64,000 nt of DNA. Origin: Massilia terrae. GTDB taxonomy: Bacteria; Pseudomonadota; Gammaproteobacteria; Burkholderiales; Burkholderiaceae_D. The DNA lies in assembly GCF_024753145.1 (NCBI RefSeq), contig NZ_JANUGU010000001.1, positions 186,001 to 250,000 of the forward strand, given 5' to 3'. The position numbers were made by a program, and so were the translations under genes. The notes below the pieces were generated by a model. That model made no database searches. It was not told the DNA's origin and saw only the letters and a program-made list of their open reading frames with translations. Below, one piece after another: positions 1 to 7,311 of this stretch. The first letter of the stretch is position 1. Every line of letters starts with the position of its first letter.

Positions 1-90
1 GAACGCGGCAAGCGGTACCTTGGATGCGCCGAACGACGGGATGTGCAGCGCGAGCAGCGTGGCGCAGACGGCGAGGGAACGCAAACGCAT
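1..90 (-). CDS. N-terminus of a secreted protein (partial)
   Basis: Only the first 30 codons lie in the window. They read leftward from an ATG at 88-90. A good Shine-Dalgarno (AGGAG, 96-100 on the minus strand) sits six bases upstream. The peptide starts MRLRSLAVCATLLALHIPSF, which has the positive end and hydrophobic core of a Sec signal peptide, so the product is probably exported. The remainder is outside the window and no family can be named. It is divergent from the HTH/pnuC operon. Confidence 0.6.
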   Translation of the reverse strand, partial: MRLRSLAVCATLLALHIPSFGASKVPLAAF

Positions 91-190
91 CGAGACTCCT
101 CTGTAATAGTTATTGGAACGATCGTCGAGTATACGAGGCGGCGCCATGCTCCGGGAGCGTTTTCGGTGCTATTGTCGAGCCGGCGCAACG

Positions 191-210
191 TTATTCAATA
201 TATTGCATAA
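191..210. promoter_or_regulatory. 20-base inverted repeat upstream of the HTH gene, candidate operator
   Basis: TTATTCAATATATTGCATAA reads the same on both strands at 9 of 10 symmetric pairs. It lies 35 bases upstream of the small HTH gene and overlaps a CATAAT sequence that could act as a -10 box. Autoregulation by the HTH protein is an inference from position and symmetry. Confidence 0.4.
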
Positions 211-244
211 TCCCTGATGCCAAGCGCATAATGCACACCTGACC

Positions 245-484
245 ATGATTGCCGATACCCCCGAAGAAACCGCGATCCGCGACGCCCTCACGCAGGCGCT
301 CGAGGCCTGGCTGCACGCCAGCGGCAAGACCCAGACCGAAGCTGCCGCCGTGCTGGGCACGACCCAGGCGCGCGTCTCCGAAATCAAGCATGGCAAGACG
401 CACCAGTTCAGCCTCGACCTGCTGGTGCGCCTCGCCGCGCGCGCCGGCCTGCAGCCCGCCATCACCATCACCCCGCATCAATGA
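245..484 (+). CDS. Small XRE/HigA-like helix-turn-helix regulator
   Basis: The 79-residue protein is almost entirely one DNA-binding domain. The segment TQTEAAAVLGTTQARVSEIK (about residues 30-50) is a typical XRE helix-turn-helix, and the following GKTHQFSLDLLVRLAARAGL resembles HigA-type antitoxins and small Xre proteins. No toxin gene adjoins it. Its stop codon overlaps the pnuC start (ATGA), so it is co-transcribed and translationally coupled with the transporter. That suggests a local regulator of vitamin or cofactor uptake rather than half of a toxin-antitoxin pair. The ligand is unknown. A near-perfect 20-base palindrome in its promoter region is a plausible target. Confidence 0.75.
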   Translation: MIADTPEETAIRDALTQALEAWLHASGKTQTEAAAVLGTTQARVSEIKHGKTHQFSLDLLVRLAARAGLQPAITITPHQ

Positions 485-1077
485 ACGATACCTTGTCTTT
501 TGCCGGTTTCAGCACGACGCCGCTGGAACTGATCTCCTTCGCGCTGGCGGTAGCGATGGTGCTGATGAATATCCGCCAGAACCACTGGGGCTGGCTGCTC
601 GGGATCGTGTCCTCGGCCACCTACGGCATTGTGTTCTTCAACGCGCGCCTGTACGGGGACGCCTCGCTGCAGCTGGTGTTCATCGCCAGCGGGATCTGGG
701 GGTGGTACCAGTGGCTGCGCGGCGCGGGTGAGAGCAAGCTGGCGGTCACGCGCCTCAATAACGCCGGCTGGCTGTGGTCGGGCGCTGGATGGGGCATCGG
801 CTTCGTACTGCTGGCGTTGTTCCTGCGCGCGTACACCAACACCGACGTACCCAATGCGGACGGCTTCCTCACCGCCGGCAGCCTGCTCGGCACCGTGCTC
901 CTGGCGCGCAAAAAGGTCGAGAACTGGCATGTCTGGATCGCGGTGGACGTGCTGTACGTTGGCCTGTACGTGTACAAGGGCCTGATGCTGACCGCGATCC
1001 TGTACGCGATCTTCGTCGCACTGGCCATCGGCGGCCTGCGCGCATGGTCGAACGTGGCAGCCGTGGGGGCGCGATGA
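481..1077 (+). CDS. pnuC: PnuC-family vitamin transporter (nicotinamide riboside or thiamine)
   Basis: This 198-residue integral membrane protein belongs to the PnuC/SWEET-like facilitators. The signature region NHWGWLLGIVSSATYG and the aromatic GIWGWYQWLRG match the family core, and about seven hydrophobic segments are visible. PnuC members move nicotinamide riboside (PnuC) or thiamine (PnuT) across the inner membrane, with trapping by a cytoplasmic kinase. The next gene is such a kinase and overlaps by four bases. The convergent neighbour is a TonB receptor under a TPP riboswitch, so the substrate could be thiamine rather than nicotinamide riboside. Family assignment is firm and substrate assignment is not. 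Confidence 0.85.
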   Translation: MNDTLSFAGFSTTPLELISFALAVAMVLMNIRQNHWGWLLGIVSSATYGIVFFNARLYGDASLQLVFIASGIWGWYQWLRGAGESKLAVTRLNNAGWLWSGAGWGIGFVLLALFLRAYTNTDVPNADGFLTAGSLLGTVLLARKKVENWHVWIAVDVLYVGLYVYKGLMLTAILYAIFVALAIGGLRAWSNVAAVGAR

Positions 1078-1598
1078 GCGCTGTCGCTCGGGTTGCGATC
1101 CTGGGCGCCGAGTCGACCGGCAAGTCGACCCTGTCCGAGGCGCTGGCCATGTACTACGACACCGTGTGGGTGCCGGAATACCTGCGCGAATTCGTCGACA
1201 CGCAAGGCCGCGTGCCGCGCGAGGAGGACCAGTACGTCATCGCGCTGGAGCAGCGTGTGCGCGAGGAGGCCGCCGTGTCGCAAGCCACGCGCTTCCTGTT
1301 CTGTGATACCACGCCGCTGATGACGGCGGTCTACAGCCTGCAATACTGGGGCCGCATCGACGCGCAGCTGGCGGCGCTGGCCGCCTCGCACGACTATGCT
1401 TTCACGCTGGTGTCGGCGCCGGACCTGCCATGGGAGCCGGATGGCCTGATGCGCGATTCGGACGCGGTGCGCCAGTCGGTGCACCGGATGCTGGTCGACA
1501 CGCTGGAGAAACGGGATATACCGTTTATCCTGGTGCGGGGAGGGCTGGAGAGCCGGCTGCGGCAGGCCGAGGACGTGCTCGGCCCGCGCGCGATCTAG
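1074..1598 (+). CDS. NadR-type P-loop kinase (ribosylnicotinamide kinase-like, AAA_28)
   Basis: The 174-residue protein opens with a Walker A loop, GAESTGKST (about residues 10-18), in the form used by the kinase domain of NadR. The segments VPEYLREFVDTQGR and FLFCDTTPLMTAVYS also match NadR ribosylnicotinamide kinases. The HTH and adenylyltransferase domains of full-length NadR are absent, so this is a stand-alone kinase. Its ATG overlaps the pnuC stop (ATGA). The expected role is to phosphorylate the vitamin brought in by PnuC and trap it. Given the nearby TPP riboswitch, a thiamine or related substrate is possible but unproven. Confidence 0.8.
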   Translation: MSAVARVAILGAESTGKSTLSEALAMYYDTVWVPEYLREFVDTQGRVPREEDQYVIALEQRVREEAAVSQATRFLFCDTTPLMTAVYSLQYWGRIDAQLAALAASHDYAFTLVSAPDLPWEPDGLMRDSDAVRQSVHRMLVDTLEKRDIPFILVRGGLESRLRQAEDVLGPRAI

Positions 1599-1602
1599 CC
1601 GG

Positions 1603-3732
1603 TCAGAAGTCGAACTGGGCCGACACGCGGAAGGTGCGCGGCGCGCCCGGGAACAGGTAGCCGCCCAGTTCCGGCGTCACGTCGCGCCAGTAGAAGCGGT
1701 CGAACACATTGTCCACGCGTGCACGCAGCGTTACCTTGGCCAGGCCGGTGCGCAGCGCGTACGAGGTGCCCAGGCCGAACACGTGGTAGCCCGGCACGAA
1801 CACGCGGTTCTCGACGTCGAAGGCCTTCTTGCCGGTGTACGACCAGCTGCCGTCCACCTTCAGGCCCGCCACTTGCGGCACGCTGTACTCCATCCATGCC
1901 ACCGACTTGAACGCCGGGACGTCGGCCACGCGCTTGCCGTCGATGGTGGCGTCGCCGCTGCCTTGCTGGCGGGTGTTCAGCGCCTGCAGCGACAGGCTGT
2001 AGGCCAGGTTGGCATCGAGCTTGCCGGACGCATCGAGTTCGATGCCGCGGTGGGTCTCTTCGCCATTGCGCACGAAGGTGTTGGCGGCGTTGGTGTATTC
2101 CAGGCCTTTGCGGATCTGGAACAGCGCGGCCGTCAGCGTCAGCGCCTCGCTCGACACGCCTTTCACGCCCAGCTCGGCCTGGTGCGAGCGGCTCGGGCCG
2201 AGCACCTGGTTCTGGTTGGTGGTCTGCATCGGCGCCACGCCGCCGTGTTCCATGCCCTGGCTGACGGAGCCATAGACGTTCCAGTTCGGCGTGAGCGCGT
2301 ACACCAGCGCCACGTTCGGCAGCACGAAGGAGTCGTCGCTCTTCGCGAACGGCAGGCTGGCGTCGATGAACTGGTTGCGCTTGATGTTCACCCAGCGCGC
2401 GCCGGCGTGCAGGGTGGTTTTCGGCGCGACGTTGACGATGTCCTGCGCGTACAGCGCGCGTTCCTGGTCATGCAGGCGCTCGGACACCGGGCCGGTGACG
2501 CGGTCCGCGGCCACCGGCGGCACCGGCGCGTTGGTCCGGAAGTTGCTGGTGCCGACGAAGTCGTACACGTAGTCGCCGTAGGCGTTATGGCGCTCGTAGT
2601 ACGAGGTGCCGAAGGTGACCGCGTGCGCGATTTGGCCGGTGGCGAACTTGCCCTGCACCTGGGCCTGCGCGCCCCACGGCGTCTTGCGCTCGCCGGTGCT
2701 GATGTAGTCGTAGATGTCCATGTCGCCATTGCTGCAGTAGCCGGGGTAGAAACCCTCGCCTTCGGTCGAGCAGCCGTACGGGAACGCGGTGAAGTCATCG
2801 CGCTTGAACCAGTGCTTGTTGGCGTCCACGCTGGCCAGCCAGCCCGCGCCCAGCTTGTATTCGAAGTGCAGGCCCAGGTTGGTGCTCTTGGTGTCCACCG
2901 GGCGCGCCCATGCCTGGTCACCCAGGAACATCTTCGGCGACACGCCGGTCGGCAGCACCTCGTTGCGGATCAGCTGGAATCCGGGCGCCGATTTCTGCGA
3001 CTTGTGCTGGTAATCGAAGTCCAGCTGCAGCAGGGCGTCGGGGCTGATCTGCCAGTCGAAGGCGCCGGAGACGAATTGGCGCGAACCGTTGGCGCCGCGC
3101 ACGTAGGGGTGGATGTCTTCGGCGGCGGCGTTGATGCGGTAGCCGAAGCGGCGGTCCTGGAAGCGGCCGCCCAGGTCGACGGCGCCGTACAGCGTGCCGC
3201 GCTCGCTCACCTCGACGGTGGCGCTGCGCAGGTCCTTGTTGGTCGGGCGCTTGGTCACGAAGTTGATGATGCCGCCCGGCGCGGTGACGCCGGCCTGCAG
3301 GCCCGACAGGCCCTTGAGCACTTCGATGCGTTCCTTGTTCTCGAGCGGGATCTGGGTATCGTTCGGGATCGCGATGCCGTTCTTGCGGTAGCTGGCGTCG
3401 TTATCGAGCGCGAAGCCGCGGATCGCGAATTGCTCCGCGTAGCCGACCGCGTTGTACGAGTCGCTGACGGAAGCGTCGTACTTCATCGCCTCGGTGGCCG
3501 AGCGGATCGACAGGTCCTGCATCTTCTGCGCGTCGATGGTGCTGATCGAGGCCGGGGTGTCGATCACCGCGCTGTTGCCGAAGCCCCCAACGCTGGCGAT
3601 GCCGCCCGACTGCTTGGCGCCGGTGATGACCACTTCAGTGATCGGCTCGTTGCCGGTCTGGGTCTGGGCGTGCACGGCGAAGGCTTGCAGGATCGCGCAG
3701 GCGAGGAGGGACTGCTTGAAATTTTTATTCAT
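1603..3732 (-). CDS. TonB-dependent outer membrane receptor under TPP control
   Basis: A signal peptide (MNKNFKQSLLACAILQAFAV) is followed by a TonB-box-like TEVVITGA, a plug domain (IDTPASISTIDAQKMQDLSI, AIRGFALDN, VTAPGGIINFVTKRP) and a 22-strand-type barrel ending in QFDF. The 709 residues match the siderophore-receptor class of TonB receptors. I start at the ATG at 3730-3732 because the signal peptide begins there; an in-frame ATG 20 codons upstream falls in the leader. About 105 bases upstream is a TPP riboswitch, so the cargo is more likely thiamine or a precursor than a siderophore. It converges on the pnuC-kinase operon with only 4 bases between stops. Confidence 0.88.
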   Translation of the reverse strand: MNKNFKQSLLACAILQAFAVHAQTQTGNEPITEVVITGAKQSGGIASVGGFGNSAVIDTPASISTIDAQKMQDLSIRSATEAMKYDASVSDSYNAVGYAEQFAIRGFALDNDASYRKNGIAIPNDTQIPLENKERIEVLKGLSGLQAGVTAPGGIINFVTKRPTNKDLRSATVEVSERGTLYGAVDLGGRFQDRRFGYRINAAAEDIHPYVRGANGSRQFVSGAFDWQISPDALLQLDFDYQHKSQKSAPGFQLIRNEVLPTGVSPKMFLGDQAWARPVDTKSTNLGLHFEYKLGAGWLASVDANKHWFKRDDFTAFPYGCSTEGEGFYPGYCSNGDMDIYDYISTGERKTPWGAQAQVQGKFATGQIAHAVTFGTSYYERHNAYGDYVYDFVGTSNFRTNAPVPPVAADRVTGPVSERLHDQERALYAQDIVNVAPKTTLHAGARWVNIKRNQFIDASLPFAKSDDSFVLPNVALVYALTPNWNVYGSVSQGMEHGGVAPMQTTNQNQVLGPSRSHQAELGVKGVSSEALTLTAALFQIRKGLEYTNAANTFVRNGEETHRGIELDASGKLDANLAYSLSLQALNTRQQGSGDATIDGKRVADVPAFKSVAWMEYSVPQVAGLKVDGSWSYTGKKAFDVENRVFVPGYHVFGLGTSYALRTGLAKVTLRARVDNVFDRFYWRDVTPELGGYLFPGAPRTFRVSAQFDF

Positions 3733-3748
3733 TGGTTTGCTCGTTTTC

Positions 3749-3777
3749 GCGCGCCGCGGCGGCGCGCTGCTTTTTTT
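3749..3777 (+). terminator. GC-rich hairpin with T-run in the receptor leader
   Basis: GCGCGCC (3749-3755) pairs with GGCGCGC (3761-3767), followed after TGC by seven T. On the plus strand this has the form of an intrinsic terminator that would stop antisense transcripts before the riboswitch. On the minus strand the same hairpin lies 17 bases before the receptor start codon, between riboswitch and ATG. It may therefore be part of the expression platform. Which role is real cannot be decided from sequence. Confidence 0.45.
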
Positions 3778-3837
3778 AAAAGCCGGAGCCAACGTGGGGG
3801 AAGGGCAAACTCGGTATGGAAAACTGCGTTGCGCTTT

Positions 3838-3920
3838 CCTTCGCTGGCATTATCCAGATCAGGTACGGAGGGTATCTCTCACCCGGAACCAATACCCTGG
3901 CCCAGGACCCCTAGCGAAGC
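3838..3920 (-). promoter_or_regulatory. TPP (THI-box) riboswitch
   Basis: Read on the minus strand, the closing helix CTTCGCT/AGCGAAG (3913-3919 with 3839-3845) frames AGGGGTCC, then GGGTGAGAGATACCC, then ACCTGATCTGGATAATGCCA. These are the conserved pyrimidine- and pyrophosphate-sensor segments of the THI box, including the invariant CTGAGA-like GTGAGA and the CTGATCTGGATAATGCCAGC block. It sits in the leader of the TonB receptor gene. TPP binding should switch receptor expression off when thiamine is plentiful. Confidence 0.95.
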
Positions 3921-3977
3921 CGGGAGTGTACCACGATCCCTTGCGGGCCGTGGTGCACACGACAATTGACAGTCAGC

Positions 3978-5135
3978 TCAGAGGCAAAGTTCCAACACCT
4001 TGCGGCTGACTTCGGGCGTGACGTCGCGCCGTTCGCCCAGTTTGACCATGCGGTGCGCTTCGAGCGCTTTCACCACCGGCCCGATGACTTCCGCGCCGAG
4101 CTGGTAGTCGGGCAGGCGGGTGCCCACGCCGACGCTGCGGAAGAAGGCTTCAGTGCGGTCGATGGCCTGGCTGATGCGCTCGTCCTCGCCGCCATCGACG
4201 ATGTTCCACACGCGCTCGGCGTACTGCAGCAGCTTGGCGCGCTTGTCCTCGCGACGCACGCGCAGCATCGCCGGCAGCACCACGGCCAGCGTCTGCGCGT
4301 GGTCCAGGCCATACAGCGCGGTGAGCTCGTGGCCGACCATATGGGTGGCCCAGTCATGCGGCACGCCGGCGCCGATCAGGCCATTCAGGGCGAGGGTCGC
4401 GGTCCACATCAGGTTGGCGCGTACTTCGTAGTTGTGCGGTTCGGCCAGCGCCTTCGGGCCGTCCTCGACCAGCGTGGACAGCAGGCCCTCGGCGAAACGG
4501 TCCTGCACCTTGGCGCCGGCGGGGTAGGTCAGGTACTGTTCCATCACGTGCACGAAGGCGTCGACGATGCCGTTGCCGACCTGGCGCGCGGGCAAGGTGT
4601 AGGTCTTGGTAGGGTCGAGCACCGAGAACTGCGGGTAGACATGTCGCGAGCCGAAGGCGAACTTCTCCAGCGTGGCCTTGCGCGTGATGACGGCTCCGGC
4701 GTTCATTTCGGAGCCGGTGGCGGGCAGGGTGAGCACGGCGCCGAAGGGCAGCGCGGCCTTCACGTTCTTGGCGTGCTGTTCGAGGATGCTCCACGGGTCG
4801 CCGTCGACCAGCGCGCCGGCGGCGACGAACTTGCTGCCGTCGATGACCGAGCCGCCGCCGACCGCGAGCAGGAAGTCGATGCGCTCGGCCTTGACCAGGG
4901 CGATGGCTTCCATCAGGGTTTCGTAGGTGGGGTTGGGCTCGATGCCGCCGAATTCGAAGACGGTGTGCTGGGCCAGCGCGGCCTTCACTTCATCGTAGAC
5001 GCCATTGGCGCGGATGCTGCCGCCGCCGAACAGCATGAGGACGCGCGCGCCCTGGGGCACGAGTTCGCGCAGCTTGGCGATCTGGCCTTCGCCGAAGACG
5101 ATGCGGGTGGGGTTGTAGAAATCAAAGTTGAGCAT
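3978..5135 (-). CDS. yqhD: NADPH-dependent aldehyde reductase, YqhD-type iron-containing alcohol dehydrogenase
   Basis: The 385-residue protein aligns end to end with what I recall of E. coli YqhD (387 aa). Shared blocks include FGGIEPNPTYETLM, LLAVGGGSVIDGSKF, LPATGSEMNAGAVI and GAGVPHDWATHM. The metal-site segments VDAFVHVMEQY and GHELTALYGLDHAQT carry the Asp and His ligands. YqhD enzymes reduce short-chain aldehydes, including lipid-peroxidation products and methylglyoxal, with NADPH. The start is the ATG at 5133-5135, preceded by AGAGG. A longer in-frame reading would run into the REP repeat upstream and is not credible. The gene is monocistronic. Confidence 0.9.
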   Translation of the reverse strand: MLNFDFYNPTRIVFGEGQIAKLRELVPQGARVLMLFGGGSIRANGVYDEVKAALAQHTVFEFGGIEPNPTYETLMEAIALVKAERIDFLLAVGGGSVIDGSKFVAAGALVDGDPWSILEQHAKNVKAALPFGAVLTLPATGSEMNAGAVITRKATLEKFAFGSRHVYPQFSVLDPTKTYTLPARQVGNGIVDAFVHVMEQYLTYPAGAKVQDRFAEGLLSTLVEDGPKALAEPHNYEVRANLMWTATLALNGLIGAGVPHDWATHMVGHELTALYGLDHAQTLAVVLPAMLRVRREDKRAKLLQYAERVWNIVDGGEDERISQAIDRTEAFFRSVGVGTRLPDYQLGAEVIGPVVKALEAHRMVKLGERRDVTPEVSRKVLELCL

Positions 5136-5225
5136 GCGAGCCTCTTTTTGTGGTGCGGGCAAAAGAGGGATTATCGCGCAATGGTTGCAATCGCGTGCAT
5201 GACCCAAATCGGTTTTAGTTGAGGG

Positions 5226-5333
5226 ACCGTCATTCCCGCGAAGGCGGGAATCCCATTTTGCGTGGGCGGCCAAAAGGGCGGCCGTAGTGGCGCGCATACG
5301 AAATGGGGTTCCCGCCTGCGCGGGAACGACGGT
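5226..5333. repeat. REP/BIME-like inverted repeat
   Basis: Two inverted modules (ACCGTCATTCCCGCGAAGGC at the left, CCTGCGCGGGAACGACGGT at the right) flank about 60 bases. Each module is itself a small hairpin. The unit fills the gap between yqhD and the DUF535 gene and is one of several relatives in this window. Confidence 0.8.
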
Positions 5334-5359
5334 AGCTGCTTCGGATAAGGAAAGGCTAC

Positions 5360-6316
5360 TCAGGCCTCAGCCGGTTCGCGCACCGGCGCCGCATGCTCAT
5401 GGTGCGCGCGCGCGTGCAGCAAGTGGCGCTGCAAGGTCGAACGCGCCGCGTCGCCGATGGCGCGCCAGAATTCGCGGCGCAGGGCTGCGCGCTTGCGGTG
5501 CTTTGACGGCATGTCGGCCAGCGGCTTGAGATAGAAGGGCAGCGCGATCCGCCAGACCGGGCCCGGCGTCTCCACCCCGCCCAGCACCTTCCAGAAATTG
5601 TCATAGGCGTTGGCGAACTGCTTGTCCTCGCTCGCCTCGTAGCTCACGTTGGCAGTGCACTTGACCGCGATGACCGTGTCCATGCCCACCGACTGCGCCA
5701 CACCCTGCATCGCAGCGAAGCAGAAAAAGCTGGGCGAGTTGTTGGGAAAGGCGCGCTCGAAAGCTTCGAACGCCGCGCCGGAATCCGCCCAGCGGCCCTG
5801 GTTGCGGGCGACAAAAGGCACCATCGGCGCGCCAACGCCGGCCAGTGCGCCTTCCATCCAGCTGAAAGAAAGCTGGTGCAGGCAGCTGCCGTTGGCGATC
5901 AGTGAGATGGCCAGGTCGCCCTCGGCGTGGGCGCGCGGCGCCATATCGAGCCGGAGACTGAAGTGGTCGTCGCCGCTGGCGTGCTGCCACAGCAGCAGGC
6001 CGCCGTCGCGGTACACCGCCTGCTTGTAGGCGGCGTTGAAAGTGGTTTCCTCGAAATGGTAGTGCCCGAGCACGCACTGCACGCGCTGGCTCGGAGTCAG
6101 CCCCTTGAGCAGGTAGCCGCGGTGGCTGAGGTGGTGGAACAGGTCGCCCTGGGACAGATGGGCGACGTAGTTGCGGTAGACGTCGAGCTGGCACAGCGCC
6201 TGGTGGTCGCGATAAAACCACAGGACGCGCAGGCTGCGCCAGATGGACAGGAGCCGGGAACCCAGGCTGTCGTGGCCGCCGGCCAGCCACTGCTGTTTCA
6301 GGTAGGCGAATATCAT
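5360..6316 (-). CDS. DUF535 family protein (VirK/YbjX-like)
   Basis: The 318-residue soluble protein has the layout of the VirK/YbjX DUF535 family. It has an N-terminal region with HHLSHRGYLLKGLTPSQRV, then LGHYHFEETTF, and a central LSLRLDMAPRAHAEGDLAISL-like strand segment. A C-terminal half has FVARNQGR and AMQGVAQSVGMDTVIAVK, typical of the family. Members have been linked to virulence factor export and envelope stress, but no activity is established. I prefer the ATG at 6314-6316, which has GGAG six bases upstream, over the GTG six codons earlier. It stands alone in the leftward direction. Confidence 0.7.
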   Translation of the reverse strand: MIFAYLKQQWLAGGHDSLGSRLLSIWRSLRVLWFYRDHQALCQLDVYRNYVAHLSQGDLFHHLSHRGYLLKGLTPSQRVQCVLGHYHFEETTFNAAYKQAVYRDGGLLLWQHASGDDHFSLRLDMAPRAHAEGDLAISLIANGSCLHQLSFSWMEGALAGVGAPMVPFVARNQGRWADSGAAFEAFERAFPNNSPSFFCFAAMQGVAQSVGMDTVIAVKCTANVSYEASEDKQFANAYDNFWKVLGGVETPGPVWRIALPFYLKPLADMPSKHRKRAALRREFWRAIGDAARSTLQRHLLHARAHHEHAAPVREPAEA

Positions 6317-6541
6317 CTCGCGCTCCGTGGTCACATTCGGGATCGGTCAGGTCTATCTTGTCTTAGCCACTGCCGGTCAAAAATGAGATTGCTCAAGGGT
6401 AATAAATTCTACACCTCAACTTTGTTTTCGTGTCGCATTCCACGCTCAGCCTTGCGCGGCAAGCCTAGCACGATTGCCGCGCCGTCCTGATGCGGCCCTG
6501 CCCGATAATTGCGCCATACCCAACGAGAGCGGAGGTTGCCC

Positions 6542-7243
6542 GTGGCATACGAACTTTTTTACTGGCCGACGATCCAAGGCCGCGGCGAGTTTGTCCGGCT
6601 CGCGTTGGAGGAGGCCGGCGCCGGTTACGTGGACGTGGCGCGCGAGCGCGGCGGCATGGACCGCCTGATGAAGCTGCTGAAGGAGGGCGCCCATCCTTCA
6701 TTCGCGCCGCCGTTCCTGAAGGCGGGTGCGCTGACGATCGGGCAGACCGCCAACATCCTGCTGTTCCTCGGCCAGCACCACGGGCTGGCGCCGCTGGACG
6801 AGGCCAACGGCCTGTGGACCCACCAGCTGCAGCTGACCATCGCCGACCTGGTGGCGGAAGTGCACGACAGCCACCATCCGGTGTCGACCTCCCGGTACTA
6901 CGAGGACCAGAAGCCCGAGGCCAAGCGGCGCGCGGCGAGTTTCGTCAAGGAACGCATCCCCAAGTACCTGGGCTATTTCGAGCGGGTGCTGGGCAAGCGC
7001 GAATGGCTGGTCGGCGAGCGGCTGACGTATGCCGACCTGTCGCTGTTCCAGGTGGTCGAGGGGCTGCGCTATGCCTTCCCGCGCGCGATGGGGACGATGG
7101 CGAAGGACTATCCGGGGCTGGCAAACCTGCGCGACCGCGTCGCCGCGCGGCCACGCATCGCGGCCTACCTGGAGTCGCCCAGAAGGCTGCCGTTCAGCGA
7201 GGAGGGCATCTTCCGTCATTACCCGGAGCTGGACCGGAGCTGA
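6542..7243 (+). CDS. Glutathione S-transferase family protein
   Basis: The protein of 233 residues has an N-terminal thioredoxin-like half starting AYELFYWPTIQGRGEFVRLA, where the Tyr and the G-R-G-E motif are those of the alpha/mu/sigma-type GSTs. The second half is helical, with WLVGERLTYADLSLFQVVEG, the usual GST C-terminal signature with its capping Asp. The GTG start has AGCGGAGG six bases upstream; an ATG 11 codons earlier lacks a ribosome site. The substrate is unknown. It is followed by the amidase gene with 68 bases between. Confidence 0.85.
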   Translation: MAYELFYWPTIQGRGEFVRLALEEAGAGYVDVARERGGMDRLMKLLKEGAHPSFAPPFLKAGALTIGQTANILLFLGQHHGLAPLDEANGLWTHQLQLTIADLVAEVHDSHHPVSTSRYYEDQKPEAKRRAASFVKERIPKYLGYFERVLGKREWLVGERLTYADLSLFQVVEGLRYAFPRAMGTMAKDYPGLANLRDRVAARPRIAAYLESPRRLPFSEEGIFRHYPELDRS

Positions 7244-7311
7244 GCGGTATTGTTTTGGCAAGCGTGGTCGGGTAGCATCGCTGGAGTTCGTTCATATCAT
7301 GTAGAGGACTC

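Noticed and set aside
245..484. HTH gene as an antitoxin of a toxin-antitoxin pair
   Set aside because: No toxin-sized gene adjoins it on either side, and it is coupled to a transporter.
1783..3969. Long open frame on the plus strand opposite the TonB receptor (728 codons)
   Set aside because: A shadow in GC-rich DNA: no family resemblance, composition dominated by Val, Arg, His and Ala, and the opposite strand encodes a clear receptor.
5226..5333. CRISPR-like appearance of repeated GC-rich palindromes
   Set aside because: The units are far apart, not regularly spaced, and no cas genes are present. They fit REP/BIME elements.
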